A stretch of DNA of 64,000 nucleotides from an uncultured Altererythrobacter sp. (GTDB lineage Bacteria; Pseudomonadota; Alphaproteobacteria; Sphingomonadales; Sphingomonadaceae), in assembly GCA_913055875.1 (NCBI GenBank), contig CAJXJY010000006.1, positions 169,896-233,895 of the forward strand. Direction: 5' to 3'. Within the stretch, counting starts at the first letter, position 1. Each line of letters opens with the position of its first letter. This document shows positions 8,133-17,003 of this stretch, piece by piece. The notes below the pieces were generated by a model. It had not been told where the DNA came from, ran no database searches, and saw only the letters and a program-made list of their open reading frames with translations. A program made the position numbers and the translations under genes.

Positions 8133-8849
8133 ATGATCGAAACGAACAATCTGACCAAGAGATTCGGCGGCCAGACCGCGTTGAACGGGCTCACCATTAC
8201 GGTGGAGCCGGGCGAAATCGTCTGCCTGCTGGGCGCGAACGGGGCGGGCAAGACGACGACGCTCAATCTCCTGCTCGGCTATCTGCAACCCGACGAAGGC
8301 CGGGCCGAGGTGTGCGGCATCCGTCCCGACGAGGATGCGACCGGCGCGCGGCGGCATATCGCCTATGTGCCCGAGATGGTCACGCTCTATCCCAATCTCA
8401 CGGGGATCGAGAACCTCACCTTCTTTCACGCGCTCGGGGGCGGGGCGAAGACCTCGCATGACGAACTCGCGCCGCATCTCGACGCGGCGGGCCTGCCGCG
8501 CGAGGCCGCGGGCCGGCGCGTGTCGGGCTATTCCAAGGGGATGCGGCAGAAGGTCGCGCTGGCCGCGGCGTTCGCGCGCCAAGCGAAGGTGTGGCTGCTT
8601 GACGAACCCTTTTCCGGGCTCGACCCGCATGCCGCCGCCGAACTGAGCGCTGCGCTACGGCAAGCGGCCCAAAGCGGGGTCGCGATCCTGATGGCGAGCC
8701 ACGACCTGTTCCGTACGCGCGAACTCGCCACCCGGGCCGGTATCCTGCGGGAGGGCGAGCTGGTCGAACTGCTCGACCCGACGACGATCGATCATGCCGG
8801 TCTGGAACGGATCTATATCGAGCACATGACCGACAAGGCGGCGGCGTGA
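8133..8849 (+). CDS. ABC-2 type exporter, ATP-binding protein (NosF/CcmA-like)
   Basis: A 238-residue ABC ATPase with Walker A GANGAGKT (residues 34-41), signature SGYSKGMRQK (131-140) and Walker B VWLLDEPFSGLD (153-164). The sequence type, with a YSKGM signature, belongs to the ABC-2/NosF exporter ATPases. It heads a four-gene operon with two large permeases and a serine hydrolase, all joined by overlaps or short gaps. The preceding dyad at 8078-8100 suggests repression by a Fur-family zinc regulator. It would sit on the cytoplasmic face, powering the two permease subunits; the exported substrate is unknown. Confidence 0.9.
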   Translation: MIETNNLTKRFGGQTALNGLTITVEPGEIVCLLGANGAGKTTTLNLLLGYLQPDEGRAEVCGIRPDEDATGARRHIAYVPEMVTLYPNLTGIENLTFFHALGGGAKTSHDELAPHLDAAGLPREAAGRRVSGYSKGMRQKVALAAAFARQAKVWLLDEPFSGLDPHAAAELSAALRQAAQSGVAILMASHDLFRTRELATRAGILREGELVELLDPTTIDHAGLERIYIEHMTDKAAA

Positions 8850-10273
8850 TCCGGCGCATCGCCGCCATCGTGACCACCGATTTCCGCGAGGCTTGGCGCG
8901 ACCGGCGCGTGCCGCTGCTGTTTGCCTTGTGTCTGCTACTGGCAACGATCAGCGCCTTCACCGCCGCCGACCGCGTTACCCAGTACGAAGCGGCGCGCGT
9001 CCAAGCCGAAACCACCGAGCAGGCGACCTGGGTCGAACAGGGCGAGGCCAACCCGCATACCGTCGCCCATTACGGCCATTACGCGTTTCGCCCGATGACA
9101 GCACTGACCGGCTTCGATCGCGGCCTGACCGCAAGCCTCGGTAGCGCGATCTGGATGGAAGGGCATTACCAGACCCCGGCCAAAAACCGCGAGGCCGAGA
9201 CGATGGTCGACGCGCAGCGCTTCGCCGATCTGACTCCGGCCTGGCTGCTGCAGATCGTCGCCCCGCTGGCGATCATCCTGATCGGCTTCCCGCTGCTCGC
9301 GCGCGAACGCGAGACCGGGCTGTGGCGGATGCTGTCCGCTTCGGGGATCGGGCGCGGCACGCTGCTCGCGGGGAAGACCGCGTCGATCGGCTTGCTCTCG
9401 CTGTTCGTGATCTCGCCGCTGATCGTCGCCGCCTTCGCCGCGCCGCTGTTGTCAGACGGCGCCGCTTATGCGGACCAGGGCGTCAGGGTGTTCGGGCTGG
9501 CCGGCACCTATCTGCTCTATCTCGCCGCGTTTGGCGCGATGACGCTGGGCGCATCCGCGCTGGCCACTTCCTCCGCCCGCGCTCTCGGCATCATGCTGTC
9601 GATCTGGATCCTCGCGGTGGTGGTGGTTCCGCGCCTGGCGGCCAATGCCGCCGACCTTGCCGCACCCGCGCCCGAGCCGGCGAAGTTCTGGCAGCAGGTC
9701 GCCGAGGAACGCGAGAACGGCGTCGACGGCCACAACCCGCGCAGCGAACGCAGCCAGGAGTTCAGGCAAAAGGTGCTCGACGAATACGGCGTGGAGACGG
9801 TCGAAGAACTGCCGGTCAATATCGTCGGACTGTCGATGCAGGCGGACGAGGAATTCGGCAATCAGATTTACGACCGCCAGTTCGGCAGGCTTTACGGTAC
9901 CTATGCCGAACAGCGCGCCCTTGCGCGGCCCGCCGCTTTCGCCAGCCCGACGCTGGCGATGCGCGAGCTGTCCGCGCTGCTGGCGGGCTCGGACGAACGC
10001 CATCACCGCCATTTCGCCGCAGCCGCCGAAGCGCATCGGCGCGTGACCATCCGCCTGCTCAACGAGGATTTCGCCTACAATTCGAGCGGCGCGGGGTTCG
10101 GCTACATGGCCGATCGCGAATTGTGGGAGCAGGTGCCGCTGTTTTCCTACGAGCTGCCTCGATTGCGCGACGTCGGCAATTTCCCGCTCGGCGCTTTGCT
10201 GGCGCTCGTCCTGTGGATCGTGCTCGGTTTTGCGGCCGCGGTGTTCGGAATCCGGCGCTGGTCGGCGGCGTAG
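8846..10273 (+). CDS. ABC-2 permease with large periplasmic loop (DUF3526/NosY-like)
   Basis: A 475-residue permease with a GTG start overlapping the ATPase stop. One N-terminal helix (LLFALCLLLATISAFTAA, about residues 26-43) is followed by a periplasmic stretch of about 90 residues. A cluster of helices follows from about 135 to 280 (for example LLQIVAPLAIILIGFPLL and ALGIMLSIWILAVVVVP). A second soluble loop of about 170 residues precedes a final helix (ALLALVLWIVLGFAAAVFGI). The cytoplasmic LLARERETGLWRMLSASG motif between helices resembles the coupling segment of NosY-type ABC-2 permeases. It pairs with the homologous permease downstream to form a heterodimeric exporter. Confidence 0.85.
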   Translation: MIRRIAAIVTTDFREAWRDRRVPLLFALCLLLATISAFTAADRVTQYEAARVQAETTEQATWVEQGEANPHTVAHYGHYAFRPMTALTGFDRGLTASLGSAIWMEGHYQTPAKNREAETMVDAQRFADLTPAWLLQIVAPLAIILIGFPLLARERETGLWRMLSASGIGRGTLLAGKTASIGLLSLFVISPLIVAAFAAPLLSDGAAYADQGVRVFGLAGTYLLYLAAFGAMTLGASALATSSARALGIMLSIWILAVVVVPRLAANAADLAAPAPEPAKFWQQVAEERENGVDGHNPRSERSQEFRQKVLDEYGVETVEELPVNIVGLSMQADEEFGNQIYDRQFGRLYGTYAEQRALARPAAFASPTLAMRELSALLAGSDERHHRHFAAAAEAHRRVTIRLLNEDFAYNSSGAGFGYMADRELWEQVPLFSYELPRLRDVGNFPLGALLALVLWIVLGFAAAVFGIRRWSAA

Positions 10274-10289
10274 CGGATGGAGGATCGCG

Positions 10290-11633
10290 ATGTCTGAGCT
10301 CCTGCGCGGCGAATGGCGGCTGCTCTATCGCGATCCGGCGGCGTGGATCGTGCTGGTCGTGCTCGCCGTGCTCGCCGGTTTTGCCATCCACAACGCTGCG
10401 GCGGTGACCGCCGAGCAGCGCGAAGCGCAGGATCTCCATGTCGAACAGGTCGCCGAGCGGCTCGCGGAGATCGAGCGCCCGGTCTGGGCGCAGCACGCGG
10501 AAGCGCCGGTGGTGATGCCGGTCGAGCCGACCGCGGTGCTCGCGCTGGGCCGCCTGCGGCTCGATCCCAACTACTCGCAAGTGAGCTTCTGGATCGATCG
10601 CGATACGCTGTTCGCGCGTTACCAGACCGCCAGCCCGATCGCGCTCGATGCGGGTTCGTTCGATCTCACTTTTCTCACCGCGCTGCTGGTGCCGCTGCTG
10701 ATCATCGCGCTCGGCTATGGCGTGATCGCATCCGACCGCGACAACGGCAGGCTGCGCCTTGCGATGAGCGGCGGTGCCCCGGCGTCCTCGCTGGCGATCC
10801 GGCGGATCGCGTTGCGCGCGCTGACGATCGCTTTGCCCGTCACCGCAGCCGCGCCGATCGGCGCATGGTCGGCGGGCGTTTCGGGCGAGCAATGGGGCGC
10901 GGTCGCGGCCTGGATCGGCATCGCCTGGGGGTACATGGCCTTTTGGTGGGTGCTGGTGGGCCTCGCCAATACGATCCGGGCGCGCGCCGAAGCGATCGGG
11001 GTGGGGCTGATCGTCGCCTGGACGTTTCTTGTGCTGGTGATCCCGGCGCTGTCGACCGCGCTCGCCTCGTCGCTCTATCCGCCGCCATCCGCGCTCGCCA
11101 ATATCGCCGAGGCGCGTCAGTCCCAGATCGAGGCGCGCTCGCGGATCGGCGAGGAATATCGGGAGTACATGCACGACCATCCCGAACTGGTCGAACCCGA
11201 GGAAGAGGACCTGTTCCTGCGACGGGTCACCATGGGGCGCCGGATCGTCGACCGCGAAACGGCACCTGCCGCCGAAGCCTTCGCCAAGGCGTCGCGCGCA
11301 CAGCGCCGGGTGGTCGGATGGGCCGAGTTCCTGACCCCTAGCCTCGCGTTCCAGCGGATCGCGGGCGACCTCGCCGGCACCGGAGAAACCCGCCACCGCG
11401 CCTTTCGCGAGCAGGCGGAGGAGTTCCGCATGGAATTCCAGGCCGAACAGGCGCAATGGGCGCTGACCGACAGGCGCCTCGACGATGCCGACATCGCCGC
11501 GCTCGACCGATTCCGCTTCCGCGAACCGGCGCTCGGCGGACTGGTGATTCCGTTCGTGTTCTGGCTGTTCGTAGCACTGCTGGCGGGCTTGGCTGCGCGG
11601 CGGCGGTTCGGGCGGCTCAGCCCACTGGCATGA
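10290..11633 (+). CDS. ABC-2 permease, second subunit (DUF3526-like)
   Basis: A 447-residue protein. The start at 10290 is supported by GGAGG eight bases upstream. It has the same architecture as the preceding permease: an N-terminal helix (AWIVLVVLAVLAGFAIHNAA), a periplasmic loop, a helix cluster with the cytoplasmic motif IASDRDNGRLRLAMSGG, a second large loop rich in Glu/Arg, and a C-terminal helix (LVIPFVFWLFVALLAGLAA). The shared layout suggests the two permeases arose by duplication and work as a heterodimer with the ATPase. The stop overlaps the start of the serine hydrolase gene (ATGA). Confidence 0.85.
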   Translation: MSELLRGEWRLLYRDPAAWIVLVVLAVLAGFAIHNAAAVTAEQREAQDLHVEQVAERLAEIERPVWAQHAEAPVVMPVEPTAVLALGRLRLDPNYSQVSFWIDRDTLFARYQTASPIALDAGSFDLTFLTALLVPLLIIALGYGVIASDRDNGRLRLAMSGGAPASSLAIRRIALRALTIALPVTAAAPIGAWSAGVSGEQWGAVAAWIGIAWGYMAFWWVLVGLANTIRARAEAIGVGLIVAWTFLVLVIPALSTALASSLYPPPSALANIAEARQSQIEARSRIGEEYREYMHDHPELVEPEEEDLFLRRVTMGRRIVDRETAPAAEAFAKASRAQRRVVGWAEFLTPSLAFQRIAGDLAGTGETRHRAFREQAEEFRMEFQAEQAQWALTDRRLDDADIAALDRFRFREPALGGLVIPFVFWLFVALLAGLAARRRFGRLSPLA

Positions 11634-13120
11634 ACCTTCACCTCAAACAGCGCTGGATGATGGCCGCCGGCGTGTGTGCTGCGGTGTTTACGGGAGCAAC
11701 GCCTTTATCGGCGAGCCCGCTCTCCGCCCGTATCGCGCTGACAGAGGCATGGATCGAAACGCAGCGCGATCACGAGGGTATCCCCGGCGCCGCAGTGGCG
11801 GTGGTGCATGGTGACAGCCTCGTCTGGGCGCAGGGTTTCGGGCTTGCCGACCGGGCCGGTGGCACGCCCGTCACGCCCGATACCGCGTTCCGGGTGTGCT
11901 CGATATCGAAGCTGTTCACGGGCATAGCCGCGATCGACTTGGTGGAGGAGGGCAGGCTGGCGCTCGACCGGCCCCTGTCGCAGGACCTGTCCTGGTTTTC
12001 GCTCGACGCCGACGAGGAAGCGCTGGATCGAGTGACCTTGCGCTCGATTCTCACGCATACCGCGGGCCTGCCCGAAGAACTCGACCTGCCCTATTATATC
12101 GAAATCGATTTCCCCGATTTCGCGACCGTACGCCGTGAGGTGCCGCGTCTGAAGCTGCTGCACGATCCGGGTTCGCGCTACGTCTACTCCAATCTCGGCT
12201 ATCTCCTCGCCGCTGCCGCGGTTGCAGAGGCGAGCGGCGGATCGTTCGAAGGCCAGGTCCGGCAGCGAATTCTCGATCCGCTGTCCACGTCGCATACAGC
12301 TCCCGATATCTCTGCGCTGCCGCCCGGAGCGGCGCTGGCGACAGGTTATACGATCCGCTCCGGGGACGAGCGGCGCGCGTTCGAGGACTATCCGACCCGC
12401 GACTACGCAGCGGCGGGCGGGTTTGTTTCCAGCGCCGACGACCTCGCGCGGCTGGCACGATGGATATTCCGCCTGCGCGCGAGTGGCGGCGAGGAAATCC
12501 TATCGGCCGCCAGCCTGCAGCAGATGATGGATGTCCAGTGGAGCAGCCCCGACGGCACGCGCAAGCGCGGACTGGGCTTCGGCTATTACGACCTGCGCGG
12601 ACAAACGCTTGTCGGTCATGGCGGCTACTGCCCCGGCTTTCGCAGTCTGATGGTGCTCGACCCGGAAAGCGAAATCGGCGTCATCGTACTGATGAACGTC
12701 AACGATGCCAGCCCGTACGACTGGGCCTCGGCGATCTTCCGCATGGTGGCACCCGCACTGCGCGAAGACGCAGCGGAGGTCAGAACTGCCAATGCTTCCT
12801 TGTCACGCTATGCCGGGATTTATGACCGACCGGGCATGCCGGAGCGTGTCGCCATCGCTTCCGATGGCCGGCACTTGCTGGTCGCGGATCTCTTTGCCGA
12901 CGATCCGGCAGGATCGTTGTGGACGCTCGAACCGGTCGGCGGCCACGCTTTCGCATACCAGGACGAGACGGGCCGGACCTATCCCGTCGAATTCGATCTC
13001 GACGAAGCGGGTCAGGCCACGCGCTATTGGCGGTATTCGAACTATCTGATTCGCGTGCCCGGCGGGGCATATCGGCCTGAATCGGACGGGCGCAGGCATG
13101 GCGTGCTCGGCCCGGAATAG
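11630..13120 (+). CDS. Exported class C beta-lactamase-fold serine hydrolase
   Basis: A 496-residue protein starting at the ATG that overlaps the permease stop. A signal peptide of about 30 residues (MMAAGVCAAVFTGATPLSA) is followed by a beta-lactamase/transpeptidase-like domain. The SxxK motif is SISK in FRVCSISKLFTG (about residues 85-96), the Tyr motif is YSN in YVYSNLGY (about 185), and a KTG-equivalent HGG occurs in GHGGYCPGF (about 330). A C-terminal beta-rich extension of about 110 residues (SLSRYAGIYDRPG...) is typical of serine hydrolases acting on peptides or esters rather than of true beta-lactamases. Being co-transcribed with an exporter, it may process the exported molecule. This is an inference. 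Confidence 0.85.
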   Translation: MNLHLKQRWMMAAGVCAAVFTGATPLSASPLSARIALTEAWIETQRDHEGIPGAAVAVVHGDSLVWAQGFGLADRAGGTPVTPDTAFRVCSISKLFTGIAAIDLVEEGRLALDRPLSQDLSWFSLDADEEALDRVTLRSILTHTAGLPEELDLPYYIEIDFPDFATVRREVPRLKLLHDPGSRYVYSNLGYLLAAAAVAEASGGSFEGQVRQRILDPLSTSHTAPDISALPPGAALATGYTIRSGDERRAFEDYPTRDYAAAGGFVSSADDLARLARWIFRLRASGGEEILSAASLQQMMDVQWSSPDGTRKRGLGFGYYDLRGQTLVGHGGYCPGFRSLMVLDPESEIGVIVLMNVNDASPYDWASAIFRMVAPALREDAAEVRTANASLSRYAGIYDRPGMPERVAIASDGRHLLVADLFADDPAGSLWTLEPVGGHAFAYQDETGRTYPVEFDLDEAGQATRYWRYSNYLIRVPGGAYRPESDGRRHGVLGPE

Positions 13121-13182
13121 GTTTGGATCGCACTCGGCTGTTCGACTGGACAAAGCTTGCGTTGTGATATATTGTCTCTGCC

Positions 13183-13512
13183 ATGACGATATCGAAAGCC
13201 CTTTGCCTGTCACCTGCTGCGCTACTGCTCGCGGTCCCGACGACAGCTTCCGCCTGTGCTGCCGATGGTTTCGACGGCATGCATCGTTATAGTCCGTTCG
13301 CGGGCATGTACGGTGCAGGTCCCATGTCGCAGCCGCAACCTCCCCGATCGTCCGAGCCGGCTAGGCAGTCGAGCAATTCGAACGAAAAGAAGGCAACCGC
13401 CGATGATGCGCCGCGCACCAAGCGGGCGCAGACCGAGGACGAAGGCCCGCGCAAGTGGGAAGTCGAAGGCGGCGCTCCGGTTTCGGCCGAGGACAGGGCC
13501 ACCTTTACCTGA
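13183..13512 (+). CDS. Small secreted hypothetical protein
   Basis: A 109-residue protein with a clear signal peptide (SPAALLLAVPTTASACA). The mature part is short, low in hydrophobic residues, rich in Pro/Ser/Lys/Glu and probably disordered. Its first part carries a Met/Gly-rich patch (SPFAGMYGAGPMSQPQP). I do not recognise a family. The gene ends two bases before the ATPase start at 13515, so it is the first gene of the His-rich ABC transporter operon. The AT-rich stretch at about 13160-13178 before it has only weak similarity to the Zur-like dyads nearby. Confidence 0.65.
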   Translation: MTISKALCLSPAALLLAVPTTASACAADGFDGMHRYSPFAGMYGAGPMSQPQPPRSSEPARQSSNSNEKKATADDAPRTKRAQTEDEGPRKWEVEGGAPVSAEDRATFT

Positions 13513-13514
13513 CA

Positions 13515-14171
13515 ATGCTTCTTACGGTGCGCGAAGTCGGAAAGGCCTATGATGGCCGATCCGTCCTTTCGGATATTTCCTTTTCTCTGAATGCGGGCGA
13601 AAACGCCCTGCTGCTCGGCCCCTCGGGGTCGGGCAAGTCCACCTTGCTGAATATCGTCTGCGGGCTCCAGAAACCGGATGCCGGCTCGGTCGAGGTCGAT
13701 GGGGAACTCGTCGCCGCAGCGGACCGGAGCGCCAACAGCGATCTGGTCCGAAAGCGCGCGATGGGGATCATTTTCCAGACCTTGCGGTTGGTTTCGGCGC
13801 TGTCCGTCCGCGCCAACCTCGCGCTTGCTCAGCGCCTGCAAGCGGGCTCGGTCGACCACGAGATGATCGACGACGTGATCGAACGCCTGGGTATAGCCCA
13901 TCGCGCATCGGCCCGACCGTTCGAGTTGAGCCAAGGCGAGGCCCAGCGCGCCGCCATCGCGCGTGCGCTGGTCGTCAGGCCAAAGCTGCTGATCGCCGAT
14001 GAACCGACCTCGGCGCTCGACCGTACCAACACCGAAACGGTCGCAAAAATGCTGTTCGAAGCGGCGCAGGAGGCGGGCGCTACGCTGCTTGTCGCCACGC
14101 ATGACGACCGTTTGCGGCCGTTCTTCGAACGCACGTTCTCTCTCGAAAACGGGCGGTTGCAGCCATGTTGA
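13515..14171 (+). CDS. ABC transporter ATP-binding protein (LolD/MacB-like)
   Basis: A 218-residue ATPase starting two bases after the previous stop. Walker A is GPSGSGKST (residues 35-43), the signature is LSQGEAQR (138-145) and Walker B is LLIADEPTSALD (158-169). The Q-loop and overall length match the LolD/MacB branch that drives FtsX-type permeases without moving substrate through the membrane. It overlaps the downstream permease by seven bases. Comparable ATPase-permease pairs occur in zinc-responsive loci together with DUF3299 proteins, which matches this context. Confidence 0.9.
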   Translation: MLLTVREVGKAYDGRSVLSDISFSLNAGENALLLGPSGSGKSTLLNIVCGLQKPDAGSVEVDGELVAAADRSANSDLVRKRAMGIIFQTLRLVSALSVRANLALAQRLQAGSVDHEMIDDVIERLGIAHRASARPFELSQGEAQRAAIARALVVRPKLLIADEPTSALDRTNTETVAKMLFEAAQEAGATLLVATHDDRLRPFFERTFSLENGRLQPC

Positions 14172-15619
14172 GGCTGGCGCTCGCCTATCTGCGCGACCGG
14201 CCGCTGACAACCGCGCTCAACGTCCTGCTGCTGGCGATTTCGGTCGCCATGCTGGTGCTGCTGCTGCAATTTGGGTCGCAGGCGAGCGAGCGGTTCGAAC
14301 GCGATGCCGAAGGGATCGACCTGGTGGTGGGCGCCAAGGGCTCGCCGCTGCAGCTGATCTTGTCGAGCGTGTTCCATATCGACCAGCCGACCGGTAATAT
14401 CCCCAACAGCAGTCTCGAACTGCTCCGGAACGATCCGGCGGTCGCGCGGGTCACGCCGCTCGCGCTCGGCGACAATTTCGACGGCTACCGTATCGTCGGC
14501 ACCGACCAGACCTTTCTCGTGCTCCATGGCGCCCGACTGGCGGAAGGGGAGAGCTTCGAGCACCCGATGGAAGCGGTGATGGGCGCCAAGGTCGCCGAAG
14601 CGACAGGCGCGACGCTGGGCCAGCAATTCATCGGTAGCCACGGGCTGGAAGACGACGAGGACAACGATAGCGGGCATGACCATTCACCGTTCAGAGTGAC
14701 TGGTATCCTTGCCCCCACGGGCGGCGTGATCGACCGGCTGATCCTGACCTCGGTCGAAAGCGTGTGGGAAGTGCACGGGATCGAGCACGATCATGATCAC
14801 GATGGCGAAGAAGGCCACGAACACGAGGGCGACGAGCATGCCGACGAAGCCGAGCATCACGAACACGAGGAACACGACCATGCTTTTCTGGTGCCGGGTC
14901 CCGCCGCCGGGCCGGTCCACCTTCGGCAGGCCGTGTTCGATCCCTCGGACACCGAGGCGTTGTTCCGGCCCGCGCATCACACCGAAGAACATTCGGAAGA
15001 AACCGCTGCCACGCAGGCCGTCTCCGGCTACGAAGATCGCGCACCCGCGCTGCAGGATCGGCGCGCCGAGCTGGAGCCCGAACTGACCGCGCTGCTGGTG
15101 ACCTACCGCAATGCGTCCGGCGCAATCCGCATACCCGCGATGATCAACCGCCAGACCGAAATGCAATCCGCGGTGCCGGCGGTCGAGACCGCCCGGCTGC
15201 TCGAATTGCTCGGCGCAAGTCTCGACGGTATCCGGATTTTCGCCTGGCTGCTCGCTTTGACCGGCGGCCTCGCGATTTTCGTCGCCTTGATCAACATGGC
15301 CCGCAATCGCGAGGGCGATCTGGCGCTGCTGAGAGTGATGGGCGCCTCGCGCGTTCAGGTTTTCGCAACGGTGATTCTGGAAGGAGTCGTCACGGCGGCG
15401 CTGGGTGCCGCGGTTGGCTGGCTTGCCGCGCACGGCTTGATCACGATTGCGCGGCGAAGCTTTCCGACCTTGGGCGACCTCGGCTTGACGCCGTGGCAAC
15501 CGGTCGCTGCCGAGGCGGGCCTGATTGCCGCCGTGCTGGCGATAGGGGCTCTAGCCGCATTAGTGCCGGCGCTGAAAGTTTATCGAATCGATCCGGCGCG
15601 CACTTTGGCACGCGCTTGA
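14165..15619 (+). CDS. FtsX-type ABC permease with His-rich periplasmic insert
   Basis: A 484-residue permease. One N-terminal helix (about residues 14-35) is followed by a MacB-like periplasmic domain of about 310 residues and three C-terminal helices (about 355-375, 405-430 and 450-472). The motif ARNREGDLALLRVMGASR before the second helix is the standard coupling segment of the family. Unusually, residues about 202-240 form a His/Asp/Glu-rich tract with more than ten His (HDHDHDGEEGHEHEG and following), a probable zinc-binding loop facing the periplasm. With the adjacent ATPase and the DUF3299 protein it forms a candidate zinc-responsive envelope system. Transport of a lipoprotein or a metal complex are both possible. 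Confidence 0.87.
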   Translation: MLRLALAYLRDRPLTTALNVLLLAISVAMLVLLLQFGSQASERFERDAEGIDLVVGAKGSPLQLILSSVFHIDQPTGNIPNSSLELLRNDPAVARVTPLALGDNFDGYRIVGTDQTFLVLHGARLAEGESFEHPMEAVMGAKVAEATGATLGQQFIGSHGLEDDEDNDSGHDHSPFRVTGILAPTGGVIDRLILTSVESVWEVHGIEHDHDHDGEEGHEHEGDEHADEAEHHEHEEHDHAFLVPGPAAGPVHLRQAVFDPSDTEALFRPAHHTEEHSEETAATQAVSGYEDRAPALQDRRAELEPELTALLVTYRNASGAIRIPAMINRQTEMQSAVPAVETARLLELLGASLDGIRIFAWLLALTGGLAIFVALINMARNREGDLALLRVMGASRVQVFATVILEGVVTAALGAAVGWLAAHGLITIARRSFPTLGDLGLTPWQPVAAEAGLIAAVLAIGALAALVPALKVYRIDPARTLARA

Positions 15620-15642
15620 GGCAAGACGTCAGGAGACGAGAA

Positions 15643-16152
15643 ATGACGCGATGGAAATCAACGACGCTGTCCGTTGCAATCATGTCGCTCATGGTTGGAC
15701 CCGCAGTCCTGTTCAAGGGAAGCGAGATCGCCGCGGCCGAACAGGGCGTGGAGGACGTCTGGAAACCGGCGGCAACGCCCAAGGGCGGCGTATCGTGGAA
15801 GGTGCTGGAAGCGACCGGTGAGACCACCCGCAAGGACAAGCAGGGTTATATCCTGTCGAAACCCCAATTCACTTCGCAGGTGAAGTCGCTGGCCGGGAAG
15901 CGGATCAAGGTCGCCGGGTGGATGATGCCCTTGGAAAACGGCTCGAAGCAGAAGCATTTCGTGCTGCTGGGCTATCCCCCCGGCTGCCCGTTCCATTTCC
16001 ATGCCGCACCCAACCAGTTCATCGAGATCTATGCCGATACGGCGTTTCCGACCAATGAGAGCAAGGTGCATATCGTCAGCGGTGTGCTCGAACTGACCGG
16101 ATACGACGAAAGCGGCATTTTTTACCGGCTGCGAGACGCACGGCCGGGCTGA
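15643..16152 (+). CDS. DUF3299-like exported protein
   Basis: A 169-residue protein with a strong Shine-Dalgarno (AGGAGACGAGAA-ATG) and an N-terminal hydrophobic export signal (about residues 8-32). The mature part contains the family-like core VSWKVLEATGET, LAGKRIKVAGWMMPLENG, HFVLLGYPPGCPFHFHAAPNQFIEI and a closing beta-rich OB-like end. The GCPFHFHAAP segment, with one Cys and two His, is a plausible metal site. DUF3299 proteins are periplasmic, of unknown mechanism, and recur beside ABC permeases of the type just upstream. The gap to the permease is 23 bases, so it is in the same operon. Confidence 0.8.
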   Translation: MTRWKSTTLSVAIMSLMVGPAVLFKGSEIAAAEQGVEDVWKPAATPKGGVSWKVLEATGETTRKDKQGYILSKPQFTSQVKSLAGKRIKVAGWMMPLENGSKQKHFVLLGYPPGCPFHFHAAPNQFIEIYADTAFPTNESKVHIVSGVLELTGYDESGIFYRLRDARPG

Positions 16153-16186
16153 TCCGGCGGCTAGAGGAGTGGGGCCGGGCACGATC

Positions 16187-16993
16187 ATGACGCAGCCGAT
16201 CCAGACGGCGGATTACTGGGACGAGACCGTCGACGGCTATATCGCCGGCGCGGAACCGTTCACCGCCCTTTTCTGCCACGACGCGGTCGCGCTCGCTGAG
16301 ATCGAGCCAGGTACAACCTTGCTCGATATCGCTACGGGCCCCGGCGCGCTTGCCGTGGCCGCGGCCGAGGCGGGTGCGAGCGTGACGGCCATCGACTTTT
16401 CTCAAGGCATGATCGACCGGTTGCTCACGCGCGCCGGCAGCCATCCGATCGAAGCGCGCAGGATGGATGGGCAGGCGCTCGACCTGCCTTCGGACCATTT
16501 CGACCGCGTCTGCTCGGTGTTCGGCATCCCGCTGTTTCCCGACTGGCGAGCCGGCCTGGCGGAAGCGGCCCGCGTGTTGCGGCCCGGCGGACGCGCCGTG
16601 ATCGGCGTTGCCGACAATCCCTACGGCTTCGGGCCGAACCAGTTGCTGGCTCAGGCGCGTCTCGCCCTCTGGCCCGACGAGCCGATCGATATCGGGGTGC
16701 CCGGCATGGCTGCGCTCAGCGACCGCGACGCATTTTCAACCGAGCTCGAGCGGGCGGGTTTTGGCGATATCGCCATGCATCAGCGAAGCCACGACATCGT
16801 CCTGCCCGCCGATATCCTGACAAACGAGAGCCCAATGATCGGATCGAACCCGCTGATCGTCGGCCTCGACGATACGAAGCGCGACGCGGTGATCGCCGAG
16901 GCGACCCGGATCGCCGAGCAGTGGCGCGATGCCGACGTCATCCGCATGCCGAGCACCGCGCATCTCGCCGTGGCGGTGAAGCGGGGCAGCTAA
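16187..16993 (+). CDS. Class I SAM-dependent methyltransferase
   Basis: A 268-residue protein from the ATG at 16187; a GTG at 16169 adds six residues and cannot be excluded. Motif I is LLDIATGPGALAVAAAE (about residues 47-63), the acidic ribose-binding residue follows in VTAIDFSQGMIDRL, and the post-motif VLRPGGRAVIGVADNP is typical of the UbiE/ArsM-like group. The substrate is unknown. It is 34 bases downstream of the DUF3299 gene and converges on the DUF6702 gene with only ten bases between stops, so its transcription probably derives from the upstream operon. Confidence 0.85.
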   Translation: MTQPIQTADYWDETVDGYIAGAEPFTALFCHDAVALAEIEPGTTLLDIATGPGALAVAAAEAGASVTAIDFSQGMIDRLLTRAGSHPIEARRMDGQALDLPSDHFDRVCSVFGIPLFPDWRAGLAEAARVLRPGGRAVIGVADNPYGFGPNQLLAQARLALWPDEPIDIGVPGMAALSDRDAFSTELERAGFGDIAMHQRSHDIVLPADILTNESPMIGSNPLIVGLDDTKRDAVIAEATRIAEQWRDADVIRMPSTAHLAVAVKRGS

Positions 16994-17003
16994 TCTCTCG
17001 CCG

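Noticed and set aside
11630..13120. True class C beta-lactamase conferring antibiotic resistance
   Set aside because: The SxxK and YSN-type motifs are present but KTG is replaced by HGG and there is a long C-terminal beta domain, as in esterase/peptidase relatives; context is an exporter operon.
13155..13180. A fifth Zur-like box before the small secreted protein
   Set aside because: GTTGTGATATATTGTC matches only about half of the consensus positions and has poor dyad symmetry.
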